The position numbers were made by a program, and so were the translations under genes. From Lachnoclostridium sp. UBA5890 (GTDB lineage Bacteria; Bacillota; Clostridia; Lachnospirales; Lachnospiraceae): a stretch of DNA of 42,337 nt. The notes beneath the pieces were generated by a model. It did no database searches. It saw only the letters and a list, made by a program, of their open reading frames with translations, and was not told the DNA's origin. Shown here piece by piece: positions 7,057-15,168 of this stretch. Each line of letters begins with the position of its first letter. Position 1 is the stretch's first letter. Where the stretch lies: the NCBI GenBank assembly GCA_002431395.1, contig DJEU01000007.1:1-42337 (forward strand), in the 5' to 3' direction.

Positions 7057-9012
7057 TTATTTCGCAAGTTTTTTTTGTTTTAACAGTCGATTGACGGCAA
7101 AGCCAAGGCCAAGCAGGATCCAATACGAGGATTGAACTCCCACGACAGCATCGTTTGTCAGGCTGACAATCCAGTAAGAAATGGAGCCGATAAAGATACC
7201 GAAGGCGATCTTGTGCATATTGGTTGACAGTTTAGTCCTCCAGAATAGACAGCAACACTGGGCAATGTACAATATCCAAAGCAGAAGATAAGCAATTGCT
7301 GAAATTCCTCCGGTTTGAATGTATGTCTGCAAAAAGGTGTTATGCGGTTTATCTACTAACAATGTCTTATTTCCGATACGTTTGGAACCGACAAAGTCGT
7401 CATTTGGAAAGGCTATAATAAAGCAGTTTGGCCCGATTCCCTTGAACCAGTACGTCTTCATCAATGGAATACTTCGTGACCAGATGTATCCACGTCGGCT
7501 TGCCATATTTTCGGAGTTTTGGAATCCAAAACGTTCTACTGCGTGCAGCTTGATCATTTTTCCATATGGTGTATAATATTTCCATTCGGAAGAAGAATCG
7601 TCATACACAAAGGTAAAGGAAATATTATTTGGAGTATCGTACAAGGTAAACGCATCTTTGATTCCGGAATCCAAAGCATAACGCTTTGGTTCGAAGGAAA
7701 GCATGCGGAAACGTTTGTCCTGTGGATTGTACATTTCTTTCGAACTATCCCATTTCAATGGAATGTCTTTGTTTGCGGTGTCCGTAATTTTGAATGTGAT
7801 TTTATGTGAAGAATCGATTGCTACATCCAATTCAAAACTTTCTCCGTTACGGAAATTTACCTGCATTCGGTCAGCGCTTTCGTTAATGATAGAAACCAGA
7901 TTTCTGGCATCAACTGTACCTTTGGAAATCTTTACTAATGTTTTTTGCACATATGATGTCTGGAAAGCACCGATAATGACAGCAGCCACGATGACAACTG
8001 CACTTACAATCGTAATGATGGCATTTCTACGTTGCTTGTGATGGATTGTTTTGATTTCGTCCTCTTTCATTTTGCTGGCACTCAAATCTATTTTTTCGAA
8101 AAATCCTGTCACGATAAAGAAGATGGCGATAACTGCTACCCCGATCATGGCAAATCCGGCTGCTGAAGAACCGGAGCCAATCAATGTTTTGATAAAAGCA
8201 GCCACCATGGCGATTCCTGCTAATTTACATAAAATGTTGAGCCACAATTTTTCAGAAACTTTCACAAAGACAAAAGCCACAACAATCGGAAGCATCAAGG
8301 AAACAAAGGTTCCGCAGTAATTCGGGTTCGGAAAGGTCAAAATGACATCGGACATTTCATTACTAAAACTGATTCCGGTTACTTTGCTGTATTTGGTAAT
8401 TGCCTTTTGTACCCAGTCCCACAAAAGTGGGTTCTTTCCGATGGATTGCATAAAGCCGAGATAAGCCATCAGGGCAAGGTGAATCATTAATCCATAAAAA
8501 AGAATATACACTTTGCGTTCGGAAGAAATGAAATAGTAGGCAAAGAAAAACAATATTCCATATGCTAAAAGCACCCACAGGGTCTGCCATTGACTATAGC
8601 CACCACCGTTGTATACCAGATCGGAATACTTACTTGTAAGGGAAGAAACGATGATCATTACAAGGTGAATCCCGAGGAGGATGGCAATTCGTTTGTCAAT
8701 CGTGGAAAGAAGAGTTTTTGGTTGAAATTTGTATTTGCTCGTTTGTTTCCAATAATAGTAACAAAAGAAGAGGATGGCAGCGATGCCGGCGATTACGATA
8801 GCAACCCCTTTTGCATAACCAAATGAATCAATCTGGCCGGTTAAAGCAGAATTGTTAAACCAGTCAAACTGTGAAAAATCAATTGTAAAATCATGTGTTA
8901 GTACGATCATTGGCACGATACACAAGCCAAACAAAACCGGCAGTAGCAGGACGATATCCTGCCACAGCTTGGTTTCCCTTTTTTGAAGTTTGCGTTTGTA
9001 TTTATTTGACAT
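7057..9012 (-). CDS. O-antigen ligase/Wzy-type polysaccharide polymerase
   Basis: A 651-residue polytopic membrane protein of the O-antigen ligase superfamily (Wzy_C). These proteins join or polymerise lipid-linked glycans on the outer face of the membrane. About 12 hydrophobic helices are visible. The family signature lies near the C terminus: RRGYIWSRSIPLMKTYWFKG, then GPNCF, then KPHNTFLQTYIQTGGISAIAY. A non-membrane block of about 150 residues (about 370-520, beta-rich) is inserted before the signature and would be extracellular. That makes the protein longer than the usual 400-450 residues. A ribosome site AAGGGG precedes the ATG. It lies 29 nt downstream of the poly-Asp Ig-like gene, probably in one transcript, so it may attach glycan to a surface component. 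Confidence 0.8.
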   Translation of the reverse strand: MSNKYKRKLQKRETKLWQDIVLLLPVLFGLCIVPMIVLTHDFTIDFSQFDWFNNSALTGQIDSFGYAKGVAIVIAGIAAILFFCYYYWKQTSKYKFQPKTLLSTIDKRIAILLGIHLVMIIVSSLTSKYSDLVYNGGGYSQWQTLWVLLAYGILFFFAYYFISSERKVYILFYGLMIHLALMAYLGFMQSIGKNPLLWDWVQKAITKYSKVTGISFSNEMSDVILTFPNPNYCGTFVSLMLPIVVAFVFVKVSEKLWLNILCKLAGIAMVAAFIKTLIGSGSSAAGFAMIGVAVIAIFFIVTGFFEKIDLSASKMKEDEIKTIHHKQRRNAIITIVSAVVIVAAVIIGAFQTSYVQKTLVKISKGTVDARNLVSIINESADRMQVNFRNGESFELDVAIDSSHKITFKITDTANKDIPLKWDSSKEMYNPQDKRFRMLSFEPKRYALDSGIKDAFTLYDTPNNISFTFVYDDSSSEWKYYTPYGKMIKLHAVERFGFQNSENMASRRGYIWSRSIPLMKTYWFKGIGPNCFIIAFPNDDFVGSKRIGNKTLLVDKPHNTFLQTYIQTGGISAIAYLLLWILYIAQCCCLFWRTKLSTNMHKIAFGIFIGSISYWIVSLTNDAVVGVQSSYWILLGLGFAVNRLLKQKKLAK

Positions 9013-9041
9013 TTTCTGGATCCCCTTTTGCTTCTAAATTG

Positions 9042-9761
9042 TTAGTCGTCATCATCGTCGTCATCATCATCGTCGTCATCATCGTTGTCATCATCGTCAT
9101 CGTCATCAGACAAAGAAGTATCTTCTGTGACGGTTACGTCGCATGTAGCATACGCGCCACCTTCGTCGTCAGCGGTTACGTAGATGGTTGCGGTGCCCGG
9201 ATCGCCAATGGAAAGTTCTCCATCGTCATCAACATCGACAACATCTTCATCATCGCTTTCCCAGGTCACGTCTTTATCTTTGGCATTCTTTGGTAAAATT
9301 TGTTTGATTGTCAGTATAATGTCATCTTCTTCCGATTCACAAACGGTAAGTTTGGTGCGGTTGAGGACAATCTTTCGAACCAGCACATCTTGTGTTACGA
9401 TAACACGGATGCTTGCTTTTTTCTTTGGATTTACCTTGGACACTGCACGGATTGTGGCAGTTCCTTTTTTTAGCCCCTTCAGAAGACCTTTTTTTGAAAC
9501 AGATACTACTTTTTTGTTTGAAGTTGTATACGTTACCGTCCGATATTTCTTTTTGTTTGGAGTAACAGCAACGACCGGTTTTAATTGGTAATTTTTTCCT
9601 TTTTGAAGTTTTAATCGTTTTCCTGTCCCCTTAAATTTTACAGTGCGTACATTTGCCGGTGATTTCTTTGCCGTAATTGTGGTCTTATTTCCCTGTGCTG
9701 AGATGCTGAGTACCAATGATGCAATCAATGTGAGTACAGCGGCTTTTTTCAATTTTTTCAT
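9042..9761 (-). CDS. Secreted Big2-type protein with poly-aspartate C terminus
   Basis: A 239-residue secreted protein. I chose the ATG at 9761 (MKKLKKAAVL) because GGGAGG is 7 nt upstream; an ATG two codons earlier would abut the ribosome site. A signal peptide covers about residues 1-22. Two Ig-like beta-sandwich segments follow: about 45-120 (YTTSNKKVVSVSKKGLLKGL, then KKGTATIRA) is a classic Big2 domain, and about 125-210 (WESDDEDVVDVDDDGELSIG) is an acidic version. The protein ends in seven Asp, one Asn and thirteen Asp. The basic first half and strongly acidic second half are striking. No anchor motif is visible. Function is unknown; a Ca2+- or cation-binding tail is a guess. Confidence 0.8.
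   Translation of the reverse strand: MKKLKKAAVLTLIASLVLSISAQGNKTTITAKKSPANVRTVKFKGTGKRLKLQKGKNYQLKPVVAVTPNKKKYRTVTYTTSNKKVVSVSKKGLLKGLKKGTATIRAVSKVNPKKKASIRVIVTQDVLVRKIVLNRTKLTVCESEEDDIILTIKQILPKNAKDKDVTWESDDEDVVDVDDDGELSIGDPGTATIYVTADDEGGAYATCDVTVTEDTSLSDDDDDDDNDDDDDDDDDDDDD
9045..9107. repeat. GAY trinucleotide repeat encoding poly-Asp
   Basis: Twenty-one consecutive codons, all GAT or GAC except one AAC, end directly at the stop codon of the secreted Ig-like gene. The unit is a 3-bp microsatellite, so length variation would change the tail without shifting frame. Confidence 0.9.
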
Positions 9762-9798
9762 AGACATACCTCCCTGATATGTGTTAAAGAAAGAGAAC

Positions 9799-9828
9799 CA
9801 CTCCCCATTCAACCGGGAAAAGGGAGTG
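9799..9828 (-). terminator. Terminator after xylB
   Basis: CACTCCC (9799-9805) pairs with GGGAGTG (9822-9828). Downstream on the minus strand is a U-rich but interrupted stretch. It separates xylB from the surface-protein genes, so termination may be partial. Confidence 0.55.
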
Positions 9829-9849
9829 ATTTTCTTACTAATGTATAAG

Positions 9850-11328
9850 TTACGATTTTAATGTGTCATACAAATCTTTCACAGTTGGATAGATCTGTTT
9901 GAATTTTGCATATTTCTTGTCGTATTTTTCTGCCAAAGCAGCATCCGGCTCTACAGAGTCGATTACTTTTACAATCTTTGCAGCAGCTTCTTCTACAGAA
10001 GCATATTCACCACAAGCGACAGCAGCGAGCATGGCACCACCGAGGCCAGGTCCTTCTTCACTTTCGATGATGTTTACTTTAATGTTCAGAACGTTAGCTA
10101 CAATCTTTCTCCAGAGTGGGCTCTTTGCTCCACCACCACAGATCTTAGTTTCTGTGATATTGATTCCGAGATCTCTTGCTACTTCGAAAGAATCACGGAT
10201 AGCAAAAGCAACACCTTCCAGAACGGCCTGAGTCATATCGGCTCTGGTCGTATCCATGGACATACCGATGAAGAGAGCACGTGCATCTGGATTATTGTGA
10301 GGAGAACGCTCACCCATCAGGTATGGAAGATAGTATACATTGTTTTCGCCAAGTTTGTCATCGGTGATCGGTTTCTGCTCAGCAGGATAATCCTTGGTTC
10401 CGATGATTTCGTCCATCCACCATTTGTTACAGGAAGCGGCACTCAGCATACATCCCATCAAATGGTAATTTCCGTCAGCATGTGCAAAAGAATGAAGGGC
10501 GTTGAATTTATCGACACCAAATTCTTTGCTGGAAATGAAGATGGTTCCGGAAGTTCCAAGAGAAATGTTACATCCTCCATCGCCTACAGTTCCTGTTCCG
10601 ACAGCGGCAGCAGCATTGTCACCGGCACCGGCAGCAATTTTACAATTTGTGGTAAGACCAAGTTCTGCAGCAGCAGCTTCGGTCAGATTTCCGGTTACTT
10701 CAAAACTTTCATAAAGTTTTGGAAGCTGTTCTTCTTTGACATCACAGATTTCCATCATTTCTTTGGACCAACATTTGTTCTTCACGTCCATCAAAAGCAT
10801 ACCGGAAGCGTCAGAGTAATCACAGCTGTGAACCCCTGTCATCTTGTAAGCGATATAGTCTTTTGGAAGCATGATCTTAGCAATCTTTTTAAAGTTTTCC
10901 GGTTCATTTTCTTTTACCCAAAGGATTTTTGGAGCGGTAAAGCCGGCAAATGCGATGTTTGCGGTATACTGTGACAATTTGTCTTTTCCGATCACATCAT
11001 TTAAGTAATTGGTCTCTTTGGTTGTACGTCCATCGTTCCAAAGGATAGCAGGGCGGATTACATTGTCCTCGCTGTCAAGGATAACAAGTCCGTGCATCTG
11101 TCCACCAAAACTGATGCCGGCTACTTTGTCTTTTTCAAATCCGTCTGTCAGTTCTTTGATTCCGGTAACTACAGCATTCCACCAGTCTTCCGGTTTCTGC
11201 TCAGACCAGCCCGGATTCGGGAAGGAAAGTGGATATTCTTTTGAAACGATATTTTTGATGGAACCATCTGCTTCCATAAGAAGAAGTTTTACGGCAGAGG
11301 TACCAAGGTCTACACCTATGTAATACAT
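9850..11328 (-). CDS. xylB: Xylulokinase (FGGY carbohydrate kinase)
   Basis: Phosphorylates D-xylulose to xylulose-5-phosphate, feeding the pentose phosphate pathway. The 492-residue length is typical. N-terminal ATPase-fold phosphate loop is YIGVDLGTSAVKLLLME (residues 3-19). GISFGGQMHGLV covers 71-82. The catalytic base is predicted as D237 in GAGDNAAAA, and the second FGGY signature CGGGAKSPLWRKIVANVL lies near the C terminus. AAAGGAG precedes the ATG. It lies 90 nt downstream of a FucI/AraA-family isomerase, so the pair should convert an aldopentose to a phosphorylated ketopentose. Relatives that act on L-ribulose cannot be excluded. The nearby xylanases make xylose a sensible substrate. 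Confidence 0.92.
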   Translation of the reverse strand: MYYIGVDLGTSAVKLLLMEADGSIKNIVSKEYPLSFPNPGWSEQKPEDWWNAVVTGIKELTDGFEKDKVAGISFGGQMHGLVILDSEDNVIRPAILWNDGRTTKETNYLNDVIGKDKLSQYTANIAFAGFTAPKILWVKENEPENFKKIAKIMLPKDYIAYKMTGVHSCDYSDASGMLLMDVKNKCWSKEMMEICDVKEEQLPKLYESFEVTGNLTEAAAAELGLTTNCKIAAGAGDNAAAAVGTGTVGDGGCNISLGTSGTIFISSKEFGVDKFNALHSFAHADGNYHLMGCMLSAASCNKWWMDEIIGTKDYPAEQKPITDDKLGENNVYYLPYLMGERSPHNNPDARALFIGMSMDTTRADMTQAVLEGVAFAIRDSFEVARDLGINITETKICGGGAKSPLWRKIVANVLNIKVNIIESEEGPGLGGAMLAAVACGEYASVEEAAAKIVKVIDSVEPDAALAEKYDKKYAKFKQIYPTVKDLYDTLKS

Positions 11329-11363
11329 GAAATAGTCTCCTTTACTTTAAATTTAATAACAGT

Positions 11364-11391
11364 ACTAGCGACTCGTGTCCGGGTCGCTAGT
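11364..11391 (-). other. Intercistronic hairpin between isomerase and xylB
   Basis: ACTAGCGA (11364-11371) and TCGCTAGT (11384-11391) form a perfect 8-bp stem with a 12-nt loop. On the minus strand it is followed by ACTGTTATTAAA rather than a U-run. It therefore looks more like an RNA-processing or stability element, or a leaky attenuator inside the operon, than a full terminator. Confidence 0.6.
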
Positions 11392-11418
11392 TGTTGATAA
11401 CATTATATCAATTATGAA

Positions 11419-12906
11419 TTATGCAAATGGGTTCTCTGTAGGATAACGAACGCCTGCTGGCTGATTGTATCCGATCTCATCTACATCAACACCGATGTAC
11501 TTGAATACTTCGTACAATGCTTTTCCGAAGTGTCCAAATGCAACAGCACCATGATGAGGGAAGTTCTTCTCGATCAATACGTGGCGATAGAAACGTCCCA
11601 TCTCTGGAATAGCGAAGATACCAATTGCACCGAAACTACGTGTAGCAACAGGAAGAACTTCACCGTGTGCAATGTAAGCACGAAGGTTAGCATCTGCTGT
11701 GCTCTGAAGACGGAAGAATGTGATATCTCCAGGAACGATGTCTCCCTCGAGAGTTCCGTTTGTAACTTCGATAGGAAGAGAACGAGCCATGATCTTCTGA
11801 TATTTCATCTCGCAGAAGGAAAGCTTGCTGGAAGCTGTATTTCCGCAGTGGAATCCCATGAATGTATCTTTCAATGTGTAGTTTGCATATTTTCCTTTGA
11901 TGTCCTCGTCATACAGATCCTGAGGTACGGAGTTGTTGATGTCGAGAAGAGTTACTGTATCTTCACTTACAACCGTTCCGATGAACTCAGAAAGTGCACC
12001 GTAGATATCTACTTCACAAGATACCGGAATACCTTTTGCTGTCAAACGGCTGTTTACGTAGCAAGGTACGAAACCAAACTGTGTCTGGAATGCAGGCCAG
12101 CATTTACCAGCGATTGCTACGAATTCACGATATCCTTTGTGATCTTCAACCCAGTCAAGAAGTGTCAACTCATACTGAGCAAGTTTTGCAAGAATTTCAG
12201 GTTTTTTATTACCAGCGCCAAGCTCTGCTTCCATGTCTTTTACAACGTCAGGAATACGAGCGTCGCCTTCATGTTTGTTGAATGCTTCGAACAAGTCAAG
12301 CTCGGAGTTCTCTTCGATTTCTACACCAAGGTTGTAAAGTGGTTTGATTGGTGCATTACAAGCAAGGAAGTTCAATGGACGTGGTCCAAAGCTGATGATC
12401 TTCAGGTTGTTCAATGCATATACGGCACGAGCGATCGGTACGAACTCATGGATCATGTCTGCACAATCCTCAGCAGTTCCAACCGGATACTCAGGGATAT
12501 AAGCTTTCACATTGCGGAGCTTCAAGTTGTAACTTGCGTTAAGCATACCACAGTAAGCATCTCCACGACCGTCCATCAAGCTGTTTCCGGATTCCTCTGC
12601 TGCAGCAACGAACATCTTAGGTCCTTCAAAATGTTTTGCAAGAAGGGTCTCGGAAATTTCTGGTCCGAAGTTTCCAAGATATACGCAAAGTGCGTTACAT
12701 CCGGCTTTTTTGATGTCTTCCAAAGCCTGAACCATGTGAATTTCACTCTCAACGATACAAATCGGACATTCATAGATGTCTGCTGCATCATATTTTTTAG
12801 CATAAGCCTCTACAAGGGCTTTTCTTCTGTTTACAGAAAGTGACTCTGGGAAGCAGTCACGGCTTACTGCAACGATTCCAATTTTCATTTTTGGCATGTT
12901 ACTCAT
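11419..12906 (-). CDS. Sugar isomerase of the FucI/AraA superfamily
   Basis: A 495-residue aldose-ketose isomerase of the L-fucose/L-arabinose isomerase superfamily (COG2407-type). Predicted Mn2+ ligands are E298 (SCEVDIYGAL), D322 (LLDINN), H353 (FHCGNTAS) and a C-terminal His in FPHHGAVAFGH. It differs from classical XylA and AraA. With xylulokinase next in the operon, it may supply xylulose (acting on D-xylose), or ribulose from arabinose. Which sugar it prefers cannot be told from sequence. GGATGG precedes the ATG by about 10 nt; an internal ATG three codons on is a possible alternative start. The gene has its own promoter in the divergent spacer to the right. Confidence 0.8.
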   Translation of the reverse strand: MSNMPKMKIGIVAVSRDCFPESLSVNRRKALVEAYAKKYDAADIYECPICIVESEIHMVQALEDIKKAGCNALCVYLGNFGPEISETLLAKHFEGPKMFVAAAEESGNSLMDGRGDAYCGMLNASYNLKLRNVKAYIPEYPVGTAEDCADMIHEFVPIARAVYALNNLKIISFGPRPLNFLACNAPIKPLYNLGVEIEENSELDLFEAFNKHEGDARIPDVVKDMEAELGAGNKKPEILAKLAQYELTLLDWVEDHKGYREFVAIAGKCWPAFQTQFGFVPCYVNSRLTAKGIPVSCEVDIYGALSEFIGTVVSEDTVTLLDINNSVPQDLYDEDIKGKYANYTLKDTFMGFHCGNTASSKLSFCEMKYQKIMARSLPIEVTNGTLEGDIVPGDITFFRLQSTADANLRAYIAHGEVLPVATRSFGAIGIFAIPEMGRFYRHVLIEKNFPHHGAVAFGHFGKALYEVFKYIGVDVDEIGYNQPAGVRYPTENPFA

Positions 12907-12964
12907 TTTTCTAATACCATCCTTTCATTTATTATGATAAAAAAATATCAAAGTTAGTAATTCT

Positions 12965-12993
12965 ATTTTAAAGCATAATGGACAAAAAATCAA
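12965..12993 (-). promoter_or_regulatory. Promoter of the isomerase-xylB operon
   Basis: Read on the minus strand: TTGATT (12993-12988), 17 bp, TAAAAT (12970-12965), followed by a leader of about 60 nt to the ATG at 12906. No clear catabolite-repression or other operator palindrome was seen next to it. Confidence 0.55.
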
Positions 12994-13036
12994 CAAAAAA
13001 GGAGAGCATTTTATATAAAATTTTTGTATAATATCG

Positions 13037-13065
13037 TTGCGGAATGGAAAAAATTAGTGTATACT
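13037..13065 (+). promoter_or_regulatory. Promoter of the unknown gene at 13112
   Basis: TTGCGG (13037-13042), 17-bp spacer, TATACT (13060-13065). It fires divergently from the isomerase promoter, 40 bp away. Confidence 0.65.
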
Positions 13066-13111
13066 AAAATTGAAGTACTGGGATTGCAAGGAAAGAGGAA
13101 GGGATGATCCT

Positions 13112-13729
13112 ATGGTAGAGGCTTATAATTACTATGCCGGCGGCTTTATTCCAAAAGTGAATCCTAAGACAAATGTACACAACCGCCGCGAATTGAAAAA
13201 TAAATACAAAAGTATCGTTGCGCTGAACAATGCGAATCCGCTGGCGATGATCTCAATGTCGAAAGACACAAGTGATTATGCGTTGGATGTTAAGTCGATG
13301 TCGATGGAATTAGGGGAAGCGGCTTCGCTTGCATTGGACTCAGATCAGCAGGGAGAAGCACTTGAGACGACATTGCAGCTTTACAACAAGTTATTGAGCA
13401 GCAGTGATGAGTATGGCAAATTGAAAAACAAACCTTCTCGCCCCGGATGCGAGCTCCGCAAATTGGTTGAGGAGTGTTCGGATGAATTGACTTCCAACGG
13501 AATTGCCGTGGACGAATCAGGTTTTCTTTCCCGCAAAGTGGACGGATTGGACTCGGTGCCAAGTGATTTCCTGCAGAAGTTGAAGGAAAAGTGTGATTAC
13601 ATGAGCATGAACCCGATGGAATATGTAGAAAAAAAGGTTTACAGTTATGCTCATCTTCACCGCAATGACGTGGGATATGCGTATGCACAGTCGATTTACA
13701 CCGGAATGTTTTTCAATTCCTACTGTTAA
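13112..13729 (+). CDS. Conserved-looking protein of unknown function, 205 residues
   Basis: I chose ATG 13112 (MVEAYNYYAGG) because GAGGAAGGG sits 8 nt upstream. An in-frame TTG at 13070 lies within 5 bp of the -10 box, so it is too early. The protein is soluble and has no signal peptide or membrane helix. The first half is polar with an amphipathic stretch (DVKSMSMELGEAASLALDSD). The second half carries NGIAVDESGFLSR and a Tyr-rich end, YAYAQSIYTGMFFNSYC, with a terminal Cys. I do not recognise the family. It has its own promoter and no obvious operon partner. Confidence 0.65.
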   Translation: MVEAYNYYAGGFIPKVNPKTNVHNRRELKNKYKSIVALNNANPLAMISMSKDTSDYALDVKSMSMELGEAASLALDSDQQGEALETTLQLYNKLLSSSDEYGKLKNKPSRPGCELRKLVEECSDELTSNGIAVDESGFLSRKVDGLDSVPSDFLQKLKEKCDYMSMNPMEYVEKKVYSYAHLHRNDVGYAYAQSIYTGMFFNSYC

Positions 13730-13962
13730 TCAAAAAATAACTTTTAATATGGTAGAAATACAACAGGATAAGCAGGCTGCATTTGCTCTGAACGTAGAGA
13801 AAATGTGGTCTGCTTTGTTTTTGAACTGCGAATTTGAGGAGAAGTGTGTCCTGAATCGTTAAACTACGAGGTAGATGGCGGGAATTTCGGCGGCGTTCGG
13901 TTACTCTAGTGGTTGATAAGATGACGAGGTGGTTTTGAAAACTACATGTTGTAATATTCGTG

Positions 13963-13991
13963 TTGACATGCAAAGCAAAATGTGGTACTCT
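13963..13991 (+). promoter_or_regulatory. Promoter of the patatin-like gene
   Basis: TTGACA (13963-13968), 17-bp spacer, TACTCT (13986-13991), about 60 nt before the ATG at 14053. The rest of the 13730-14052 spacer shows no convincing gene or RNA structure. Confidence 0.65.
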
Positions 13992-14052
13992 CAAGGTAGC
14001 AAAAGATTACTTTGAAACTGTGAAAATAGATATGGAAATGGAGGTTTGGCTT

Positions 14053-14895
14053 ATGAAGGGATTAGTTTTGGAAGGCGGAACATTTCGCCCAATATTTAGT
14101 TCAGGTGTGATGGATGCGCTGCTCACGGAAGACATTATGCTGCCTTACTGCATCGGGGTTTCCGCCGGTATCGCAGATGGGGTATCTTATATATCAAAGC
14201 AAAAGGGAAGAAATCTTGATATTATTACGAAATATCGTAATGACAAGCGTTACATGGGACCGGGAAATTATCGCACGCAGAAGAGTTTGTTTGGTCTGGA
14301 TTTTGTCTTTGGTGAAATCCCGGACAAATTGGTACCTTTTGATAAGGAAACATTTTTTTCTTACGAAGGAATCTGCAAAGTCGGCGTAACAAATGCAAAG
14401 ACGGGCGAAGCGGAGTTTTTGAATGCAATGGACATGGATGAAAAGTACAGTATGCTGCGGGCGACTTGTGCACTTCCGCTCTTTTTCCCGGCAATCGATG
14501 TGAATGGCACAAAGTATTATGATGGCGGATTGTCGAGCATTATTCCGGTTGAAAAGGCGATGGAAGATGGCTGTGAAAAACTGCTCGTGGTGCTGACCCA
14601 GCCCAAGGGTTACGTGAAAAAGTTTGGAAAGTATGACAAAATGGGCGCAAAACTTCTTGCCCGCAAATATCCGAAAGTGCGTGATCTGATTCTCAGCCGC
14701 CCGGACCGCTACAACGAACTGATCAAAAAATGCGAGCAATGGGAACGGGAAGGCAGAATTATGATCATCCGCCCGAATCATCTTCTTAACAGCTTTGAGG
14801 GGAATATTCAGAAACTGGAAGCCTCCTACTGGCACGGCTACCGTATGACGAAGGAAAAGATGAAGAAAATCAAACGATTTTTGGAGATTGAGTAA
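14053..14895 (+). CDS. Patatin-like phospholipase
   Basis: A 280-residue cytoplasmic Ser-Asp hydrolase of the patatin family (acyl-ester or phospholipid hydrolase; bacterial YjjU/RssA-like). The start is the ATG at 14053 with GGAGG 8 nt upstream; codons before it are not supported. Patatin landmarks are an N-terminal Gly-rich oxyanion loop (LVLEGGTFRPIFSSGV), the nucleophile elbow GVSAG (S37), and the catalytic Asp in YYDGGLSS (D157). A basic C-terminal region, about 210-280, matches the extension of this subfamily. It is transcribed alone from the promoter at 13963; the tRNA-Leu promoter follows immediately. Substrate unknown. Confidence 0.85.
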   Translation: MKGLVLEGGTFRPIFSSGVMDALLTEDIMLPYCIGVSAGIADGVSYISKQKGRNLDIITKYRNDKRYMGPGNYRTQKSLFGLDFVFGEIPDKLVPFDKETFFSYEGICKVGVTNAKTGEAEFLNAMDMDEKYSMLRATCALPLFFPAIDVNGTKYYDGGLSSIIPVEKAMEDGCEKLLVVLTQPKGYVKKFGKYDKMGAKLLARKYPKVRDLILSRPDRYNELIKKCEQWEREGRIMIIRPNHLLNSFEGNIQKLEASYWHGYRMTKEKMKKIKRFLEIE

Positions 14896-14901
14896 AAAGC
14901 A

Positions 14902-14931
14902 TTGACACGATGGTGGTAGGTTTGCTATAAT
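14902..14931 (+). promoter_or_regulatory. tRNA-Leu promoter
   Basis: Consensus TTGACA (14902-14907), 18-bp spacer and consensus TATAAT (14926-14931), 11 bp before the tRNA 5' end. Confidence 0.8.
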
Positions 14932-14942
14932 TGTGTTTGCTT

Positions 14943-15024
14943 GCGGATATGGCGGAATTGGCAGACGCGCTAGATTTAGGTTCTAGTGGGGAATCCCGTG
15001 CAGGTTCAAGTCCTGTTATCCGCA
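14943..15024 (+). tRNA. tRNA-Leu (anticodon UAG)
   Basis: The acceptor stem pairs GCGGATA (14943-14949) with TATCCGC (15017-15023), with discriminator A at 15024. The anticodon stem is CTAGA/TCTAG around a loop with TAG at positions 34-36. A long variable arm (class II) and the T arm CAGG-TTCAAGT-CCTG follow. CCA is not encoded. The long variable arm and the A discriminator fit leucine. Confidence 0.97.
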
Positions 15025-15036
15025 CGATAGCTAAGA

Positions 15037-15137
15037 GAAGTGCATAGCGGGGTGTGGGCGGCTGACGCATCACAATCCGCGTATATACGGCGATAGCCGT
15101 GGGACAAGCGTTACGGAGAAACGCTTGTAGGCACTTC
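15037..15137 (+). ncRNA. Candidate four-helix structured RNA downstream of tRNA-Leu
   Basis: Closing helix GAAGTGC (15037-15043) with GCACTTC (15131-15137) encloses three arms. The first is GCGG (15047-15050) with CCGC (15077-15080), plus inner pairings. The second is ACGGC-GATA-GCCGT (15087-15100). The third is a perfect 9-bp hairpin, ACAAGCGTT with AACGCTTGT (15104-15128). A terminator follows at 15169. The shape is cloverleaf-like, but there is no T-loop or anticodon arm, so it is not a tRNA. It does not match the conserved cores of SRP RNA, 6S, tmRNA or the riboswitches I know. It is probably co-transcribed with the tRNA. Read from pairing only. Confidence 0.5.
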
Positions 15138-15168
15138 GAAAGGAAAGACAACAAATTGGTACTTTCAA

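Noticed and set aside
11530..12843. Plus-strand open frame of 437 codons opposite the isomerase
   Set aside because: The minus strand encodes a complete isomerase with metal ligands; the plus frame is Cys/Phe-rich shadow without ribosome site.
13749..13862. Small plus-strand open frame in the spacer after the unknown gene
   Set aside because: No ribosome site or promoter and no recognisable protein character.
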